Source: Triglochin maritima (lineage: Eukaryota > Streptophyta > Magnoliopsida > Alismatales > Juncaginaceae). From it: a stretch of DNA of 64,000 nt. Numbering within the stretch: the stretch's first letter is position 1; each line of letters opens with the position of its first letter. Shown piece after piece: positions 21,880 through 32,158 of this stretch. The position numbers and the translations under genes are program-made. The notes beneath the pieces were generated by a model. The model had not been told where the DNA came from, ran no database searches, and saw only the letters and a program-made list of their open reading frames with translations. The stretch is taken from the NCBI GenBank assembly GCA_963682175.1, contig OY821784.1, positions 22,983,621-23,047,620 on the forward strand, given 5' to 3'.

Positions 21880-23487
21880 TTGAAAAAAAAAGAGTTGTGG
21901 TTTGTGTGTGCACCTTTGTGCATGCTTTCGTGGACACGAAACGAGAGTGGTCGTTTGACGAGGAGCGTTGTCAATCCGGCTTTGGTCATCGATTTCTCGA
22001 CACCTTCCTCCTCTCTTGTCGCACGTAGTTCGGGTCCAATGGCTGCTAATTTCCGTGAGGAGGAGCAGTTGCTGGACCCACCTGTTCCACCTGTGCTTCC
22101 AGTTGTCGTTCCCATACCTCTTCGTGATCGATGCTACCCGAGCCGTACAGCTATGCCCTCATGCATCGTATTGCCAGAGGCAAATGGGAACCATTTTGAG
22201 GTCAAGCCTCAGTTTATTTCCATGCTCCCTCATTTCACTGGGAAAGGTGACCCCTATATCTTTCTTAGGGAATTTGAGGAGGTCTGTGCTATGTTCAAAC
22301 TGCAACAACTTAGCACAGACTCCATTCATCTTAGGCTTGTCCCTTTTGCGCTTAAGGATGACGCCAAGAAGTGGTTGTACAGCAACCAGGCGAATGCCTT
22401 CAGGACTTGGGAGGAGTTTCAGTCTGCATTCCTCAAAAAGTATTTTCCAAATCATCGGACTCAAAAATTGAGGAACGAAATCAATTCGTTCTATCAACAT
22501 GAGATCGAATCATTTCATGCATACTTAGAGAGGTTCAAGGAGCTGCTATCCTCATGCCCTCACCATGGCATTGAGTTGTGGCGCCTGTGTAAGATTATCT
22601 ACGAGGGTCTTCACATTCCATCTAGAACGCTCCTTGAGTTCATGTGTCAAGGAGAGTTCTTGGGAAAGGATAAAAGGGAGGCATGGGCTTTCCTAGAAGA
22701 CCTCGCCGAGAAAACAATGCAATGGGAGAGTGTGAGGGAACCACCTGCATCATCTAGTATAGGAGCGAGGATCGCGAATGCAAACTGGACTAGATCGGGT
22801 TCCGCATTTGCTGTCGATTCCACTACGGCCACCGAGGCGCGCATGGCGGCCTTAATGCGCCGTATGGATTCGATTGAGCTCCAAAACCAGCACGATGTAT
22901 CTCATGTGTCTGCATCTGGTTCAGTTCCATGTCATTTATGTGGTAGGATAGGTCATATAGGGGGTGAGTGTGCATCCATTCCTCCTGAGATGGAACATGT
23001 AAATGCCATCTATGATAGATCCAGGAATGACCCATATTCATCATCATATAACCCTGGATGGAGGAACCACCCTAATTTTTCATGGAACCATAACAATGCC
23101 CCAGGTGGTCCTTCAAACTTTTCTCGCCCACCTAACCGACCACACTACCCTCCCATGCATTCACAGTCTCATCAGCCACCCCAAAGTCAGAATACCAACC
23201 AACCAGGTTTCCCAAATTCTAACAACTTGGAAACCCGGTTTAATTCGCTTGAGAACTTAACTCGTGGACTTGAGAACTCTGTAAAAAACTTTATGTCATC
23301 CACGAGTCAAGTTCTCACTTCGAATCAGCAGACCATCAAATCTCTCGAGCTTCAGATGGGTCAGTTGGCTCAGTCTGTACATGAGAGAGAGAGAGGGAGC
23401 CTGCCTAGCCAACCTGTGGCTAACCCCCGTGCTCAACAGCACTCGAACATGCAAAATGCAAGTTCAAGACCACAGGGGGGCAAGTGA
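21880..23487 (+). CDS. gag: Athila-type Gag protein
   Basis: This is an open frame of 535 residues. The capsid-like Retrotrans_gag region spans about residues 105-280 (KGDPYIFLREFEEVCAMF, FALKDDAKKWLYSNQANAF, FLKKYFPNHRTQKLRNEI). A zinc knuckle CHLCGRIGHIGGEC (CX2CX4HX4C, about residue 350) follows. The tail is Asn/Pro/Gln-rich. Gag forms the particle that packages element RNA. The start is uncertain: the frame opens at 21880, but MAANFREEEQ at 22039 is shared with the copy at 39863-41449 and may be the true start. It is the only intact gene of the element. Pol follows in another frame at 23484. Confidence 0.9.
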   Translation: MKKKELWFVCAPLCMLSWTRNESGRLTRSVVNPALVIDFSTPSSSLVARSSGPMAANFREEEQLLDPPVPPVLPVVVPIPLRDRCYPSRTAMPSCIVLPEANGNHFEVKPQFISMLPHFTGKGDPYIFLREFEEVCAMFKLQQLSTDSIHLRLVPFALKDDAKKWLYSNQANAFRTWEEFQSAFLKKYFPNHRTQKLRNEINSFYQHEIESFHAYLERFKELLSSCPHHGIELWRLCKIIYEGLHIPSRTLLEFMCQGEFLGKDKREAWAFLEDLAEKTMQWESVREPPASSSIGARIANANWTRSGSAFAVDSTTATEARMAALMRRMDSIELQNQHDVSHVSASGSVPCHLCGRIGHIGGECASIPPEMEHVNAIYDRSRNDPYSSSYNPGWRNHPNFSWNHNNAPGGPSNFSRPPNRPHYPPMHSQSHQPPQSQNTNQPGFPNSNNLETRFNSLENLTRGLENSVKNFMSSTSQVLTSNQQTIKSLELQMGQLAQSVHERERGSLPSQPVANPRAQQHSNMQNASSRPQGGK

Positions 23488-24514
23488 ACTACGTGGAAGA
23501 ACCTGTGGACCATGTTAATGCCATTTTGACCCTGAGAAATGGGAAGCAGGTCAACAACCACGTATCATTGCCAGAAAATCCATCTGTGCCACCCCTTTGT
23601 GGGAATGATGGCGAGGAAGAGGCCGAGGGTGAGAGTAATACACCAAAGCCTCCTTCTCCGGCTCCGCCCAAGACATACCTACCAAGAGCTCCTTATCCTA
23701 GTAGGTTGTCTAAGAAACAGAGTGACAGTGGATAAGATGATGGAGATATTTAAGAAAGTGAATGTCAACATTCCTTTGTTAGACATGATTCAACAAATAC
23801 CTCCATATGCAAAATTCCTAAAGGATCTCTGTACAACTAAGAGGAAAACCAATGTCCCTAGCAAAGCCTTTTTGGCGGCTAATGTGAGTTCGATCATCTT
23901 GAACCCAACATACATAAAATTGAAGGACCCGGGCAGTCCAACAATTTCATGTATCATTGGGGACTCTCGCATTAATAATGTTTTGCTAGATCTAGGGTCG
24001 GCGGTTAACATCTTACCTGCTTTTGTGTATCAACGATTAAGCCTAGGCACTCTCAAGCCTACGAAAACAACTTTGCAGTTGGCTGATCGTTCGATCAAAG
24101 TCCCGTTGGGGGTCATTGAAGATGTCCTAATCAAGGTCGGTGATTTCATATTTCCTGTTGATTTCGTCGTCCTTGAGACCGAACCAATTAAGACTACCCA
24201 CTCTCAGATTCCATTGATTTTGGGTAGACCTTTTTTTGGCGACGTCAAATGCCTTGATCAATTGTCGTACTGGACTCATGAAATTGTCGTTCGGGAACTT
24301 GACCGTGACATTCCATTTGTTCAATATGGCTAGGCAGCCGGCATCTTCCGAGGACCCCATGGAAGTCAATCTTATCCGGGACTTGGAAGAAGAATTGGAA
24401 GAAGAGTACCCCCTGATTCATGAGAATTTAAATGATTACTTCATGGATGAGTCTGATCATGAAGAGGACGGGGGTGAGTTGAGCAATGATGTGCATGTTG
24501 TTCAGTACATGTGA
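23484..24514 (+). pseudogene. pol: Athila-type pol start with aspartic protease
   Basis: The frame opens MNYVEEPVDHVNAILTLRNG, overlapping the gag stop by 4 bp. A 2-nt loss near 23730 shifts it into DKMMEIFKKVNVNIPLLDMI. The protease block is VLLDLGSAVNILPAFVYQRL; relatives read DLGAS, so the active site is LGSA here. LILGRPFF follows. One extra T in the run at 24230-24236 shifts reading into ATSNALINCRTGLMKLSFGN. The frame then ends at an in-frame TGA (24512-24514), although relatives read on. Protease would cut Gag-Pol into its parts. The swapped active-site residues and the breaks make it inactive. Confidence 0.85.
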
Positions 24515-25414
24515 GCTCCTCCTATCTTACATCTCGAGCTAGATATCACGCCTCGCCTGGAGGACCCACCCACACCTGAGCTCAAAGAACTCCCCAAGGA
24601 ATTGAAACACGTTTTTCTTGGTCCGGATAGGTCATTTCCGGTGATTATTTCATCGACGTTGACTGGTGATCAGGAAGAACGGTTGATTCAAGTCCTAAAG
24701 GAGCACAAATCAGCCATTGGGTGGTCCTTGAGGGACATCAAAGGGATAAGTCCCGACGTCGTGCAGCACCACATCTTTATGGAGGATGAGGCACGACCAC
24801 GTCGCGACCCACAGAGGCGTTTAAATCCAGCCATGACAAAAGTAGTTAAGAAAGAGATCATCAAGTGTTTAGATCATGGCATCATTTTTCCCATTTCGGA
24901 CAGTACTTGGGTAAGTCCTGTCCAGGTTGTGCCCAAGAAGTCGGGTATCACCGTTGTCCAGAATGACAACAATGAGCTTGTACCCACACGACTTCAAACT
25001 GGGTGGCGAGTGTGTATTGACTATAGGAAGTTGAACGCGGTCACGCGTAAGGACCACTTCCCTCTACCTTTCATCGACCAGATGTTGGAGAGACTCGCCG
25101 GGCATGCCTATTACTGTTTCCTTGATGGTTATTCGGGATACAATCAAATCCCAGTCGCCCCCGAAGACCAGGAGAAAACCACGTTCCCTTGTCCTTTTGG
25201 GACGTTTGCCTATAGACGGATGCCTTTTGGGCTATGCAATGCACCTGCAACATTCCAACGTTGCATGTTAAGTATCTTTTCCGATATGGTCGAGAACTTC
25301 CTTGAGATCTTCATGGATGATTTCTCGGTTCATGGCACCTCCTTTGATGAGTGCTTGCACCACTTGAGCCTTGTTCTCAAAAGGTGTTCGGAAATGAACT
25401 TAGCCCTTAATTGA
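24515..25414 (+). pseudogene. pol: Athila-type reverse transcriptase
   Basis: After the TGA the same frame runs through ELKELPKELKHVFLGPDRSF and IIKCLDHGIIFPISDSTWVS. WRVCIDYRKLNAVTRKDHFP, YSGYNQIPVAPEDQEKTTFP, MPFGLCNAPATFQRCMLSIF and FMDDFSVHG complete the RT blocks in order. The two catalytic Asp residues of FMDD are kept. The frame ends at TGA 25412-25414 where relatives have Trp (NLVLNWEKCHFM), a TGG to TGA change. Otherwise this is the best-preserved enzyme of the element. Confidence 0.9.
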
Positions 25415-26105
25415 GAAAAGTGTCATTACATGGTCACAAAAGGCATCGTGTTGGGTCACGTGGTATCTTGTGATGGTATCGAGGTGGATAGGGCAAAGAT
25501 TGAGCTTATTTCTAAGCTTCCGCCACCCACCTCGGTAAAAGAAATCCGTTCATTCCTTGGACATGCCAGTTTTTACCGGCGATTCATTAAGGATTTCAGC
25601 AAGATAGCTCGTCCTTTGACGAGCTTGCTTGCTAAAGGAACCTCCTTTGAGTTCACACCCGAGTGCCTGACTGCTTTTGAGTTTCTGAAGCGTGAGTTGA
25701 CCTCCGCTCCTATTATTAAGGCACCGGTGTGGACTCTACCATTCGAGCTGATGTGTGATGCTTCTGATTACGCGATAGGAGCGGTTTTGGGTTAGAAAGT
25801 CGACAAATTGTCTCATGTGATCTATTATGCAAGTCGTACTCTCAATGACGCCCAACTCAACTACTCCGTTACTGAGAAAGAGTTCCTCGCGATCATATTT
25901 GCGTTGGAAAAATTTCGTCAGTACCTCATAGGGTCGCATGTCATCATCTACACTGATCACTCAGCTCTTCGCTACCTTTTGTCTAAAAAGGAAGGATGCG
26001 AAACCCCGTCTCCTGCGTTGGATCTTGTTGTTACAAGAATTCGACCTTGAAATACGGGACAAGAAGGGATGCGAGAATGTCGTGGCTGATCACCTATCTC
26101 GCATC
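25415..26105 (+). pseudogene. pol: Athila-type RT connection and RNase H
   Basis: EKCHYMVTKGIVLGHVVS leads to [57 protein letters not shown] and [17 protein letters not shown]. The Asp in MCDAS, the Glu in VTEKE and the Asp in YTDHS are present. A TAG at 25793-25795 replaces what is Gln or a similar residue in relatives. A 4-nt duplication near 25990 (GAAG) shifts reading into [20 protein letters not shown]. The region ends at VVADHLSR. Confidence 0.88.
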
Positions 26106-27488
26106 CCCATTGATCTTTCACCGGATCCACCGGTGAACGAGTTTTTTCCTGATGAGAACCTTATGGCAATAGCCTCACCTCCCTGGTTCGCTGACATTGT
26201 GAACTATTTAGCAACCGGGGAGGTGCCGGCTCATTGGAGACACAGTGAGACAGCGAAGTTCAAGTCGTTAGTCAAGTACTTCTATTGGGATGATCCATAC
26301 TTATTTAAGTATTGTGCTGATCAAATCATAAGGAGGTGCATTCCTGACGACGAGATTCAGAGTGTCTTGTCCTTTTGCCATAAGGAGGCATGTGGTGGGC
26401 ACTTCGGTGCCAAGAAAACCGCTGCCAAAGTACTCCAATGCGGTTTTTACTGGCCCACGTTGTTCCAAGACGCTTTTGCATTTTGCAAAGCTTGCGATAG
26501 GTGCCAACGTGTGGGCCGCATTGGTAGACGAGATATGATGCCACTCAATCCCATCTTAGTGGTTAACATCTTTGATGTTTGGGGAATTGACTTCATGGGT
26601 CCTTTCCCCGTGTCCCATGGTCACACTTACATCCTGGTGGCGGTCGATTACGTGTCAAAGTGGGTTGAATCAATCCCCACTCGCACTAACGATCGCAAGG
26701 TTGTGATCAAATTTCTTAAAGAACACATCTTCGCGAGGTTTGGGACACCTCGTTGTATCATAAGTGATCGGGGGACACACTTTGTGAACCGATCACTTGA
26801 GGCAGTGCTGAGGAAATACTCCATCACGCACAAGTTGGCCACACCTTATCATCCTCAAACCTGTGGCCAGGTGGAAATTTCCAACCGTCAACTCAAGCAA
26901 ATTCTTGAGAAAACGGTTAATGCTTCAAGGAAAGATTGGTCGGTCAAGCTTAATGATGCATTGTGGGATTTCCGCACTGCATTTAAAACCGACCTTGGCA
27001 TGTCCCCCTACCGGCTAGTTTATGGCAAAGCTTGCCATCTTCCGGTAGAACTTGAGCACCGGGCATTATGGGCAATCAAACATCTTAACATGAGTCTTGA
27101 TGTTTCCGGTGCCAATCGCAAGTTAGACCTCAACGAGTTGGAGGAGTTGAGAAATGAAGCTTATGAGAATGCCAAGATCTGCAAGTCCCGCACTAAAATT
27201 TTCCACGATCGCTTGGTGCGAATCAAAACCTTCGAGGTGGGACAAAAGGTCTTGTTGTATAATTCTCGCCTCCACTTGTTTCCGGGGAAACTGCGGAGCC
27301 GTTGGTCAGGTCCCTTCATTGTTTTAACCGTCTCCCCTCATGGGGCGGTTGAGATTCAAAATCCTAGGAATGGGGACGTGTTCAAAGTTAATGGACAACG
27401 CCTCAAACCATACTTGGAAGGGACCACGACAGAGGTCGAGGTGGAAGTCGTGCCTTTGCACGAACTCCCCACGGATGTGGTCACTTGA
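26106..27488 (+). CDS. pol: Athila-type integrase (reading frame intact)
   Basis: The open frame from 25938 carries the integrase without a break. The HHCC zinc site is [18 protein letters not shown] to [10 protein letters not shown]. The catalytic residues are Asp in [10 protein letters not shown] (26589-26591), Asp in IISDRGTHF (26766-26768) and Glu in GQVEISNR (26874-26876), which gives the D-35-E spacing. A C-terminal block, [20 protein letters not shown] to RWSGPFIV, follows and is conserved in Ty3/gypsy. Integrase would insert the cDNA. It is part of Pol and is cut off from translation by the upstream stops. Confidence 0.9.
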   Translation, partial: PIDLSPDPPVNEFFPDENLMAIASPPWFADIVNYLATGEVPAHWRHSETAKFKSLVKYFYWDDPYLFKYCADQIIRRCIPDDEIQSVLSFCHKEACGGHFGAKKTAAKVLQCGFYWPTLFQDAFAFCKACDRCQRVGRIGRRDMMPLNPILVVNIFDVWGIDFMGPFPVSHGHTYILVAVDYVSKWVESIPTRTNDRKVVIKFLKEHIFARFGTPRCIISDRGTHFVNRSLEAVLRKYSITHKLATPYHPQTCGQVEISNRQLKQILEKTVNASRKDWSVKLNDALWDFRTAFKTDLGMSPYRLVYGKACHLPVELEHRALWAIKHLNMSLDVSGANRKLDLNELEELRNEAYENAKICKSRTKIFHDRLVRIKTFEVGQKVLLYNSRLHLFPGKLRSRWSGPFIVLTVSPHGAVEIQNPRNGDVFKVNGQRLKPYLEGTTTEVEVEVVPLHELPTDVVT

Positions 27489-27686
27489 TGTGATCCATCC
27501 ATCCATTTGTTTGTACATATCAGTGTTTTGTTGAAAAAAAAAATTGAAAGACCTATGTGATATTTGCCATTTCCCTTGATTAAAAACGCATTTTCCCGTG
27601 ACCTACGCATTATGCCAGCAAAGGAAAACGCATTTCCTCTCCAGATCTAGTCTTCACCGAAATCTCTTCCCCAGATCCACTGAACG

Positions 27687-27725
27687 GACCGCTAATTAGC
27701 GGTTTAGAACCGCCGTTCAGCGATC
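27687..27725. repeat. Palindrome pair between pol and ORF3
   Basis: GACCGCTAATTAGCGGTT (27687-27704) and AACCGCCGTTCAGCGATC (27708-27725). This is the third location of the same motif within one element. Confidence 0.85.
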
Positions 27726-27794
27726 TGTTGTTCTCCGTTTCAAATGTTTCTTCGTCTGGGGGTTGTATTTGGGGAGTCTTAGTTTTTTGCGTGG

Positions 27795-28805
27795 TTGGGA
27801 GTCTGTGTTGCTTCTGGAATCGGCGTGGGGTGGTCTTCTATCCGCTCGTTCCGTGATTCGTCTTCGCCGTCGTGTGCCTCGCCGCTAAAGCTCGCCAAGG
27901 TAGGTTTAGGTATGGTCAGCCATCATTTAATTCCAGAACTCAATTTTGCCTCCCTGATTCGCGAATTCGGAGAACCCTTCTACGATCGAATCGTAGCTAA
28001 AGGGTGGTACCATTTATTGTATGAGGGCGATGAATCCATGTACGTAGAGCCTCTCGTACATGAATTCTTTGCTAAACTCGAGCGTGACCAGACCGGTCCA
28101 CTCGAGTTCAGTATCACTCTCAGAGGGGTGAAACACACCGTGACACCCCAGCTAATCTCCGACGCGACTGGGATCCCCTTGGTTGATGAGTTCGCACCCA
28201 CCCACGATATCAATTTTTATCGATCTATGCTTGGGCGTGGGCAGCCTATTTCATCACATGGGGGAGTACCTAATGCGCACATTTACTCCAATGTGCACAT
28301 TGTAGCCAGGTGGGTATGTAGAAATGTGTTGGGCCAGGAGCGGACCTCCACATTTTTCACACCTAGTTTGCGAATCGTGTATAGTCTGATGGACGGTTCA
28401 CCACACTGCATTTGTCGAACATTGTTCGACGTTTTAGTGAACGCCAGGCTGAAAGATATACACTGTTTGCCGACTCTGGTTACCAAATTGTGTGGCATGT
28501 TGGACACCCCACGATTTGAGCGCATGCTGAGGCGCCAAGTCACCGACCTCGAGGTAGCGAAGATGACCCCGTCATTTCGCCATTGCCTTCCTGAGGCATG
28601 GGTGCCTGACTATATGGAGGAGGATGTTAGGGCCAGTTCCTCAAGCTCGTCTGTGAGCTCAGGAATGCTCTTTAACACCGACATTTCTGAGATGGCGGTC
28701 GAGCAGCAGAACGTCATCTTAGCCAAGCAAAACCGGAAGATCTATAGGAAGTTGTCGGCTCTTGAGAGAGGTGCCTCTTCAGGCACTTCTGGCCGTCGTC
28801 CTTAG
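27795..28805 (+). CDS. ORF3 of the Athila-type element, function unknown
   Basis: This intact frame has 336 residues after integrase, the place of the 'env-like' ORF in Athila elements. Recognisable blocks are FGEPFYDRIVAKGWYHLLYE, VHEFFAKLERDQTGPLEFSI and TLRGVKHTVTPQLISDATGI. They resemble the plant-only 'putative plant transposon protein' domain (Transposase_32 in Pfam). I see no signal peptide or clear membrane segment, so an envelope role is not supported. A second Met (MVSHHLIPELNF, 27912) may be the real start, since homology-like text begins there. The C-terminus has a Ser-rich stretch and a Lys/Arg-rich helix. It is unusual that this frame survives while pol is broken. Confidence 0.7.
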   Translation: MGVCVASGIGVGWSSIRSFRDSSSPSCASPLKLAKVGLGMVSHHLIPELNFASLIREFGEPFYDRIVAKGWYHLLYEGDESMYVEPLVHEFFAKLERDQTGPLEFSITLRGVKHTVTPQLISDATGIPLVDEFAPTHDINFYRSMLGRGQPISSHGGVPNAHIYSNVHIVARWVCRNVLGQERTSTFFTPSLRIVYSLMDGSPHCICRTLFDVLVNARLKDIHCLPTLVTKLCGMLDTPRFERMLRRQVTDLEVAKMTPSFRHCLPEAWVPDYMEEDVRASSSSSSVSSGMLFNTDISEMAVEQQNVILAKQNRKIYRKLSALERGASSGTSGRRP

Positions 28806-30127
28806 TCCGGTACACCCTATCCATGCATTGGCACCATTTTGGCATACATTGTGGACAATGCATGGATTAGGTGTGGGGGGGTGTTTTCACGTTTGTACAT
28901 AGTTTGTGTCTTTTTTTTGTTTGTTTTGTTTTTGTTTTCTTTTGTGTGCATTGTTAGGGTCATGTTAGTGTGCCGCATTTAATATCGATATATCTGCTTG
29001 CCATGATCCTTGGGTGACTTGTCTTCTTTTGCTTGCCTAGTGCTTTAAAATTTTCACATTTCTTTCAAAATCTTCATGTGTTTGCGAAAGAAAATGTTTT
29101 TGTGGGTTTTGCGTGTGTTTAGCATGTGCAAAACCGTTGAGAGGCAAAGTAAAAAGAAAGCTCCCAAAATTGTCTTGAACTTGATGCATTAGGATTTCTA
29201 GTTTACTGGCTTTAGGTCTTATCGAGTCGTTAGGATGCACCCCGGTTTTCCCTCGGGGGGCGTGTAATCATAGGGTTTCAGTACTCAAACATTTAAATAA
29301 GTCCACCCTGAACCTAGTGAGTCAAATAATTCGTGTCTGTTAGTATAAGGAAGTTTGTCGTAGTCAAGGGCCCTTAATCTCTTTTTGTGAAACTTAAGTG
29401 TAGGGGTTTTGGTTCCCATGTAGATAAATAAATAAGTGGTGTTCTCTCTTCTCGCACGGCTCCTATCACTCGGGAAAGTAGGTCTGAGGGGACTTTGTGC
29501 CTGGTGCTTTCGAGTCATCTGACTTGAGATGCACCGACCGAACTCCCGTTACACGGGTGGTTGGGATCGCCCTATGTGGAGATTTGGGGGAAGGTGTACG
29601 TGATAGTGTAAGTCCTCATAGGCAATGATGCACGAAACCTGACCCTGGGAGAATCAAACACCAACCAATAAAATGCTCTCAAAGAAGAAAAAAAAAGAGA
29701 AAAAGGAAAAAAAGAGAGTCAATAAGAACCAAAATGGACTTTACACATTGTATCACTTTCAGAAGTTAAGGTTGCCCATGTCTTTCACTTAAGTCCTTAA
29801 CTAACTCTTACGAATAACTCATTAGTCTAGGTGTGTGGACCGATTACATATATAGAGTCGACCCGTAGTATTACCGCATCCCATGATCGACAAAAATAAG
29901 TCCAACGAGTCGTGTAGCTAGATTGATTAATGCATCTTGTTCGGATTTTGTGGGTATATCCGCTGAAAACCCTCATGAGACAACACTCCTCCTCCTTGGC
30001 GACAAGGAGGTTTAACGGCTTGTTGCACGTGCTAAGTGCAACCGTGATTCCTACGAAAGTGAGTTAGGATTTCTTGTTTTTCGTATGCTTTTCTCTTTCT
30101 TTGTTTTGCTCGGGACTAGCAAAAGTT
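28806..30127. other. 3' untranslated region of the Athila-type element
   Basis: No gene is seen in these 1.3 kb. It is T/G-rich at 28890-28950 and has A-rich AAGAAAAAAAAAGAG runs near 29685-29720. The final 70 bp match the complement of 63927-64000 closely, which shows the second copy belongs to the same family. Confidence 0.7.
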
Positions 30128-30142
30128 AGGTGTGGGGGTATT
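30128..30142 (+). other. Polypurine tract of the Athila-type element
   Basis: AGGTGTGGGGGTATT ends at the LTR start. The complement AATACCCCCACACCT is at 63927-63941. Confidence 0.8.
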
Positions 30143-31522
30143 TGATTGACATCATTTCATGCTTATATTTGTATTTTATATCCATTATCTTTCACCTAAA
30201 CAATGCTATGTCACGAGTTTTATGTTTAGTTTTCAGGAATAAATAGGTTTGAAGAGATGAAGCATAAAAGGACCCAAAAGCTGTGAAAAAGGACTGAATT
30301 GTGAGATCTGGGGACCAAGATGCAAGGAAGAAGGACCTGATTGCAAGATAGAAGGACCTAAGAGCAAAACAGAATACTCCACACCATCATGGGGAGTATT
30401 TTACCAATTCGATTCGGGTCGGAGCTCCAACAAGTCAAGTAACCGCATCAAAGACCAAGAATACCATCCAGGAAAGCCTCCAAGAAAGCCCAGACGAATC
30501 CGGACCCTGTAGACCGCCAATTGGCGGTCCAGGTGGATCCGCATCCGTTTAGCTTTTTCTGGTGTGTGTATTAGAGCGTTCTTATTCTATTTATGGTATT
30601 TGCTTAGTCCCACATCGGGGGATTGTCCCGGTTTAGCTTTTTCCATGGCTATAAATAGAACTCTTCACCTTCCATTGTAATCACTCCATGCTTGTGGCCA
30701 TTCTCCCTAATTGAAGTGGAAGCCTTGAAGCAAGAAACTCAATAGGGAGATGCTACTGGTCTTGTGAGTCTTCAATTAATAAAATTTTCTTTGTTTTGTG
30801 CTTCTTTTATTGTTGATGCATGTTTTAGTTTAATTGTCTTTTATTAAATCTAGCTTAGTTAATATGCCTTCTTATTTTAGTGTAATAGTTAGGGTAATGT
30901 GTAGTGAGTAAAACCACTCCCCTTTTGGGGGTGGAGATGATTATCATATATGCAATTAAGGAAGGAAGGATGTTTATGTTGAAATGTGTTGATTAATATG
31001 AATGCATACTTGCTTGTTAGAATAGAACACTTCACTAGATGGGTTTTGCCATGATAAGTAGACACCTCCCATACTTGTTTAGTTTCTTAAATAACCAGCT
31101 TGTGTTTATGAATGTTAATCAAAATAGGTTAGTGATTTAATTGATGGGTTTTGCCATGATAAGTAGACACCTCCCATACATGCAAACACTACCTACACTT
31201 GTGCCTATAGGAAGATATTTTTTGCCTCCTTATTGTGTATGTGTAGTCACTCCACCCCCTAAGGGGTCTCTCTCTCTCTTACTGATTTCTCCATAGTGTC
31301 AAGTTTCTCTAGCTTAGTTGAAGTATTCGTTTGTTTTGTTTCCTTCGCATTTGCTTCCTCGTGTTAGCATAGTTTAGGTTAGCATAAACAACTTTCTTCC
31401 ATCTTTCTTTGCCACTTGATTTCTGATAAGCAAGAGCAAGCTCACCTCCCTGAGGACAACCCGTACTTGCCACCGCTTCATCGCAGCCGTGCACTTGCGG
31501 TAGAAATATAAAACGATCAACA
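30143..31522 (+). mobile_element. 3' LTR of the Athila-type element
   Basis: This is 1380 bp with TG...CA ends. It is nearly identical to 19427-20825. The main difference is loss of one of the two U3 palindromes (single copy at 30512-30529). It is followed by CGTAC (31523-31527), the target copy. TATA box at 30650-30658. Confidence 0.93.
30512..30529. repeat. Single U3 palindrome
   Basis: A perfect GACCGCCAATTGGCGGTC; the partner present in the 5' LTR is deleted. Confidence 0.9.
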
Positions 31523-32158
31523 CGTACATTGATTAAGACCGATACACGGTTGCACACCTGTCATTTGCTCAGCCTCTTGCAATAGCTCATCAGTGCCTTC
31601 ATCTATAATGAAATTATGTAATGTGCACGCAACCGCTACAAGGTTTCATTGCGACTCCAAAGGGTACGGATCCATATTTGATAACAATGCCCACCGCTTC
31701 TTTATGACCCTGAGCGATCTATCAATTACGTTCTGCAAGGGTGAGTGCATGTTGTTTAAAACATCCTCTTTCCCTCACGGTTGGACCGCTTGGAACTCAG
31801 GTAAATGATATCTTGTGTTATGGTGTGGAGCCTAATTCCACCTACAATTAGGGCACCCGACATCGACAAGATAGTATTTTATAATGGACAACCATGGAGT
31901 TCTTATTGTGTACCTAATTTTCAATTGAACGACATTGGAGGTTGAGCTATGTAATTACCATTGGGTGGAGTGGGAAAGTTCTGATCTGCATCATATATGG
32001 CATGATTCAAAATACGACTGTCGTGTGCACTCTATACCCAATTGGCAACACAAAAGTGAAACACATCCTAAAATCACATACTCCTAACACCCTTTGTGTG
32101 GTGTGTTTTGGGTACCCTTCATATCCAAATGCTAGTTGGCGTTGTTTTCGTACACATG
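31523..32158 (-). pseudogene. Harbinger transposase, middle to C-terminal piece
   Basis: Minus-strand reading in changing frames gives YYLVDVGCPNCRWN, NTRYHLPEFQAVQP, LNNMHSPLQNVIDRSLRVIK and VACTLHNFIIDEGTDELLQE. These match the DDE_Tnp_4 core after the second catalytic Asp; YYLVDVG holds that Asp. Several stops and shifts occur, for example near 31850 and 32080. The piece lies between the solo LTR at 32159 and the Athila insertion at 31522. Confidence 0.75.

Larger units (their letters stand above)
19427..31522 (+). mobile_element. Complete Athila-type Ty3/gypsy retrotransposon
   Basis: It has matching LTRs (19427-20825 and 30143-31522), CGTAC target copies at both edges, a tRNA-Asp-type primer site, gag, protease, RT, RNase H, integrase, a third reading frame and a polypurine tract. 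The primer site, the FMDDFSVHG RT block and an extra ORF after integrase fit the Athila lineage. The element is about 12.1 kb. Pol has at least three stops and three frameshifts, so it cannot move on its own. The two LTRs differ by about twenty substitutions, a 20-bp deletion and a 2-bp repeat change, which points to a recent insertion in plant terms. Confidence 0.93.
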
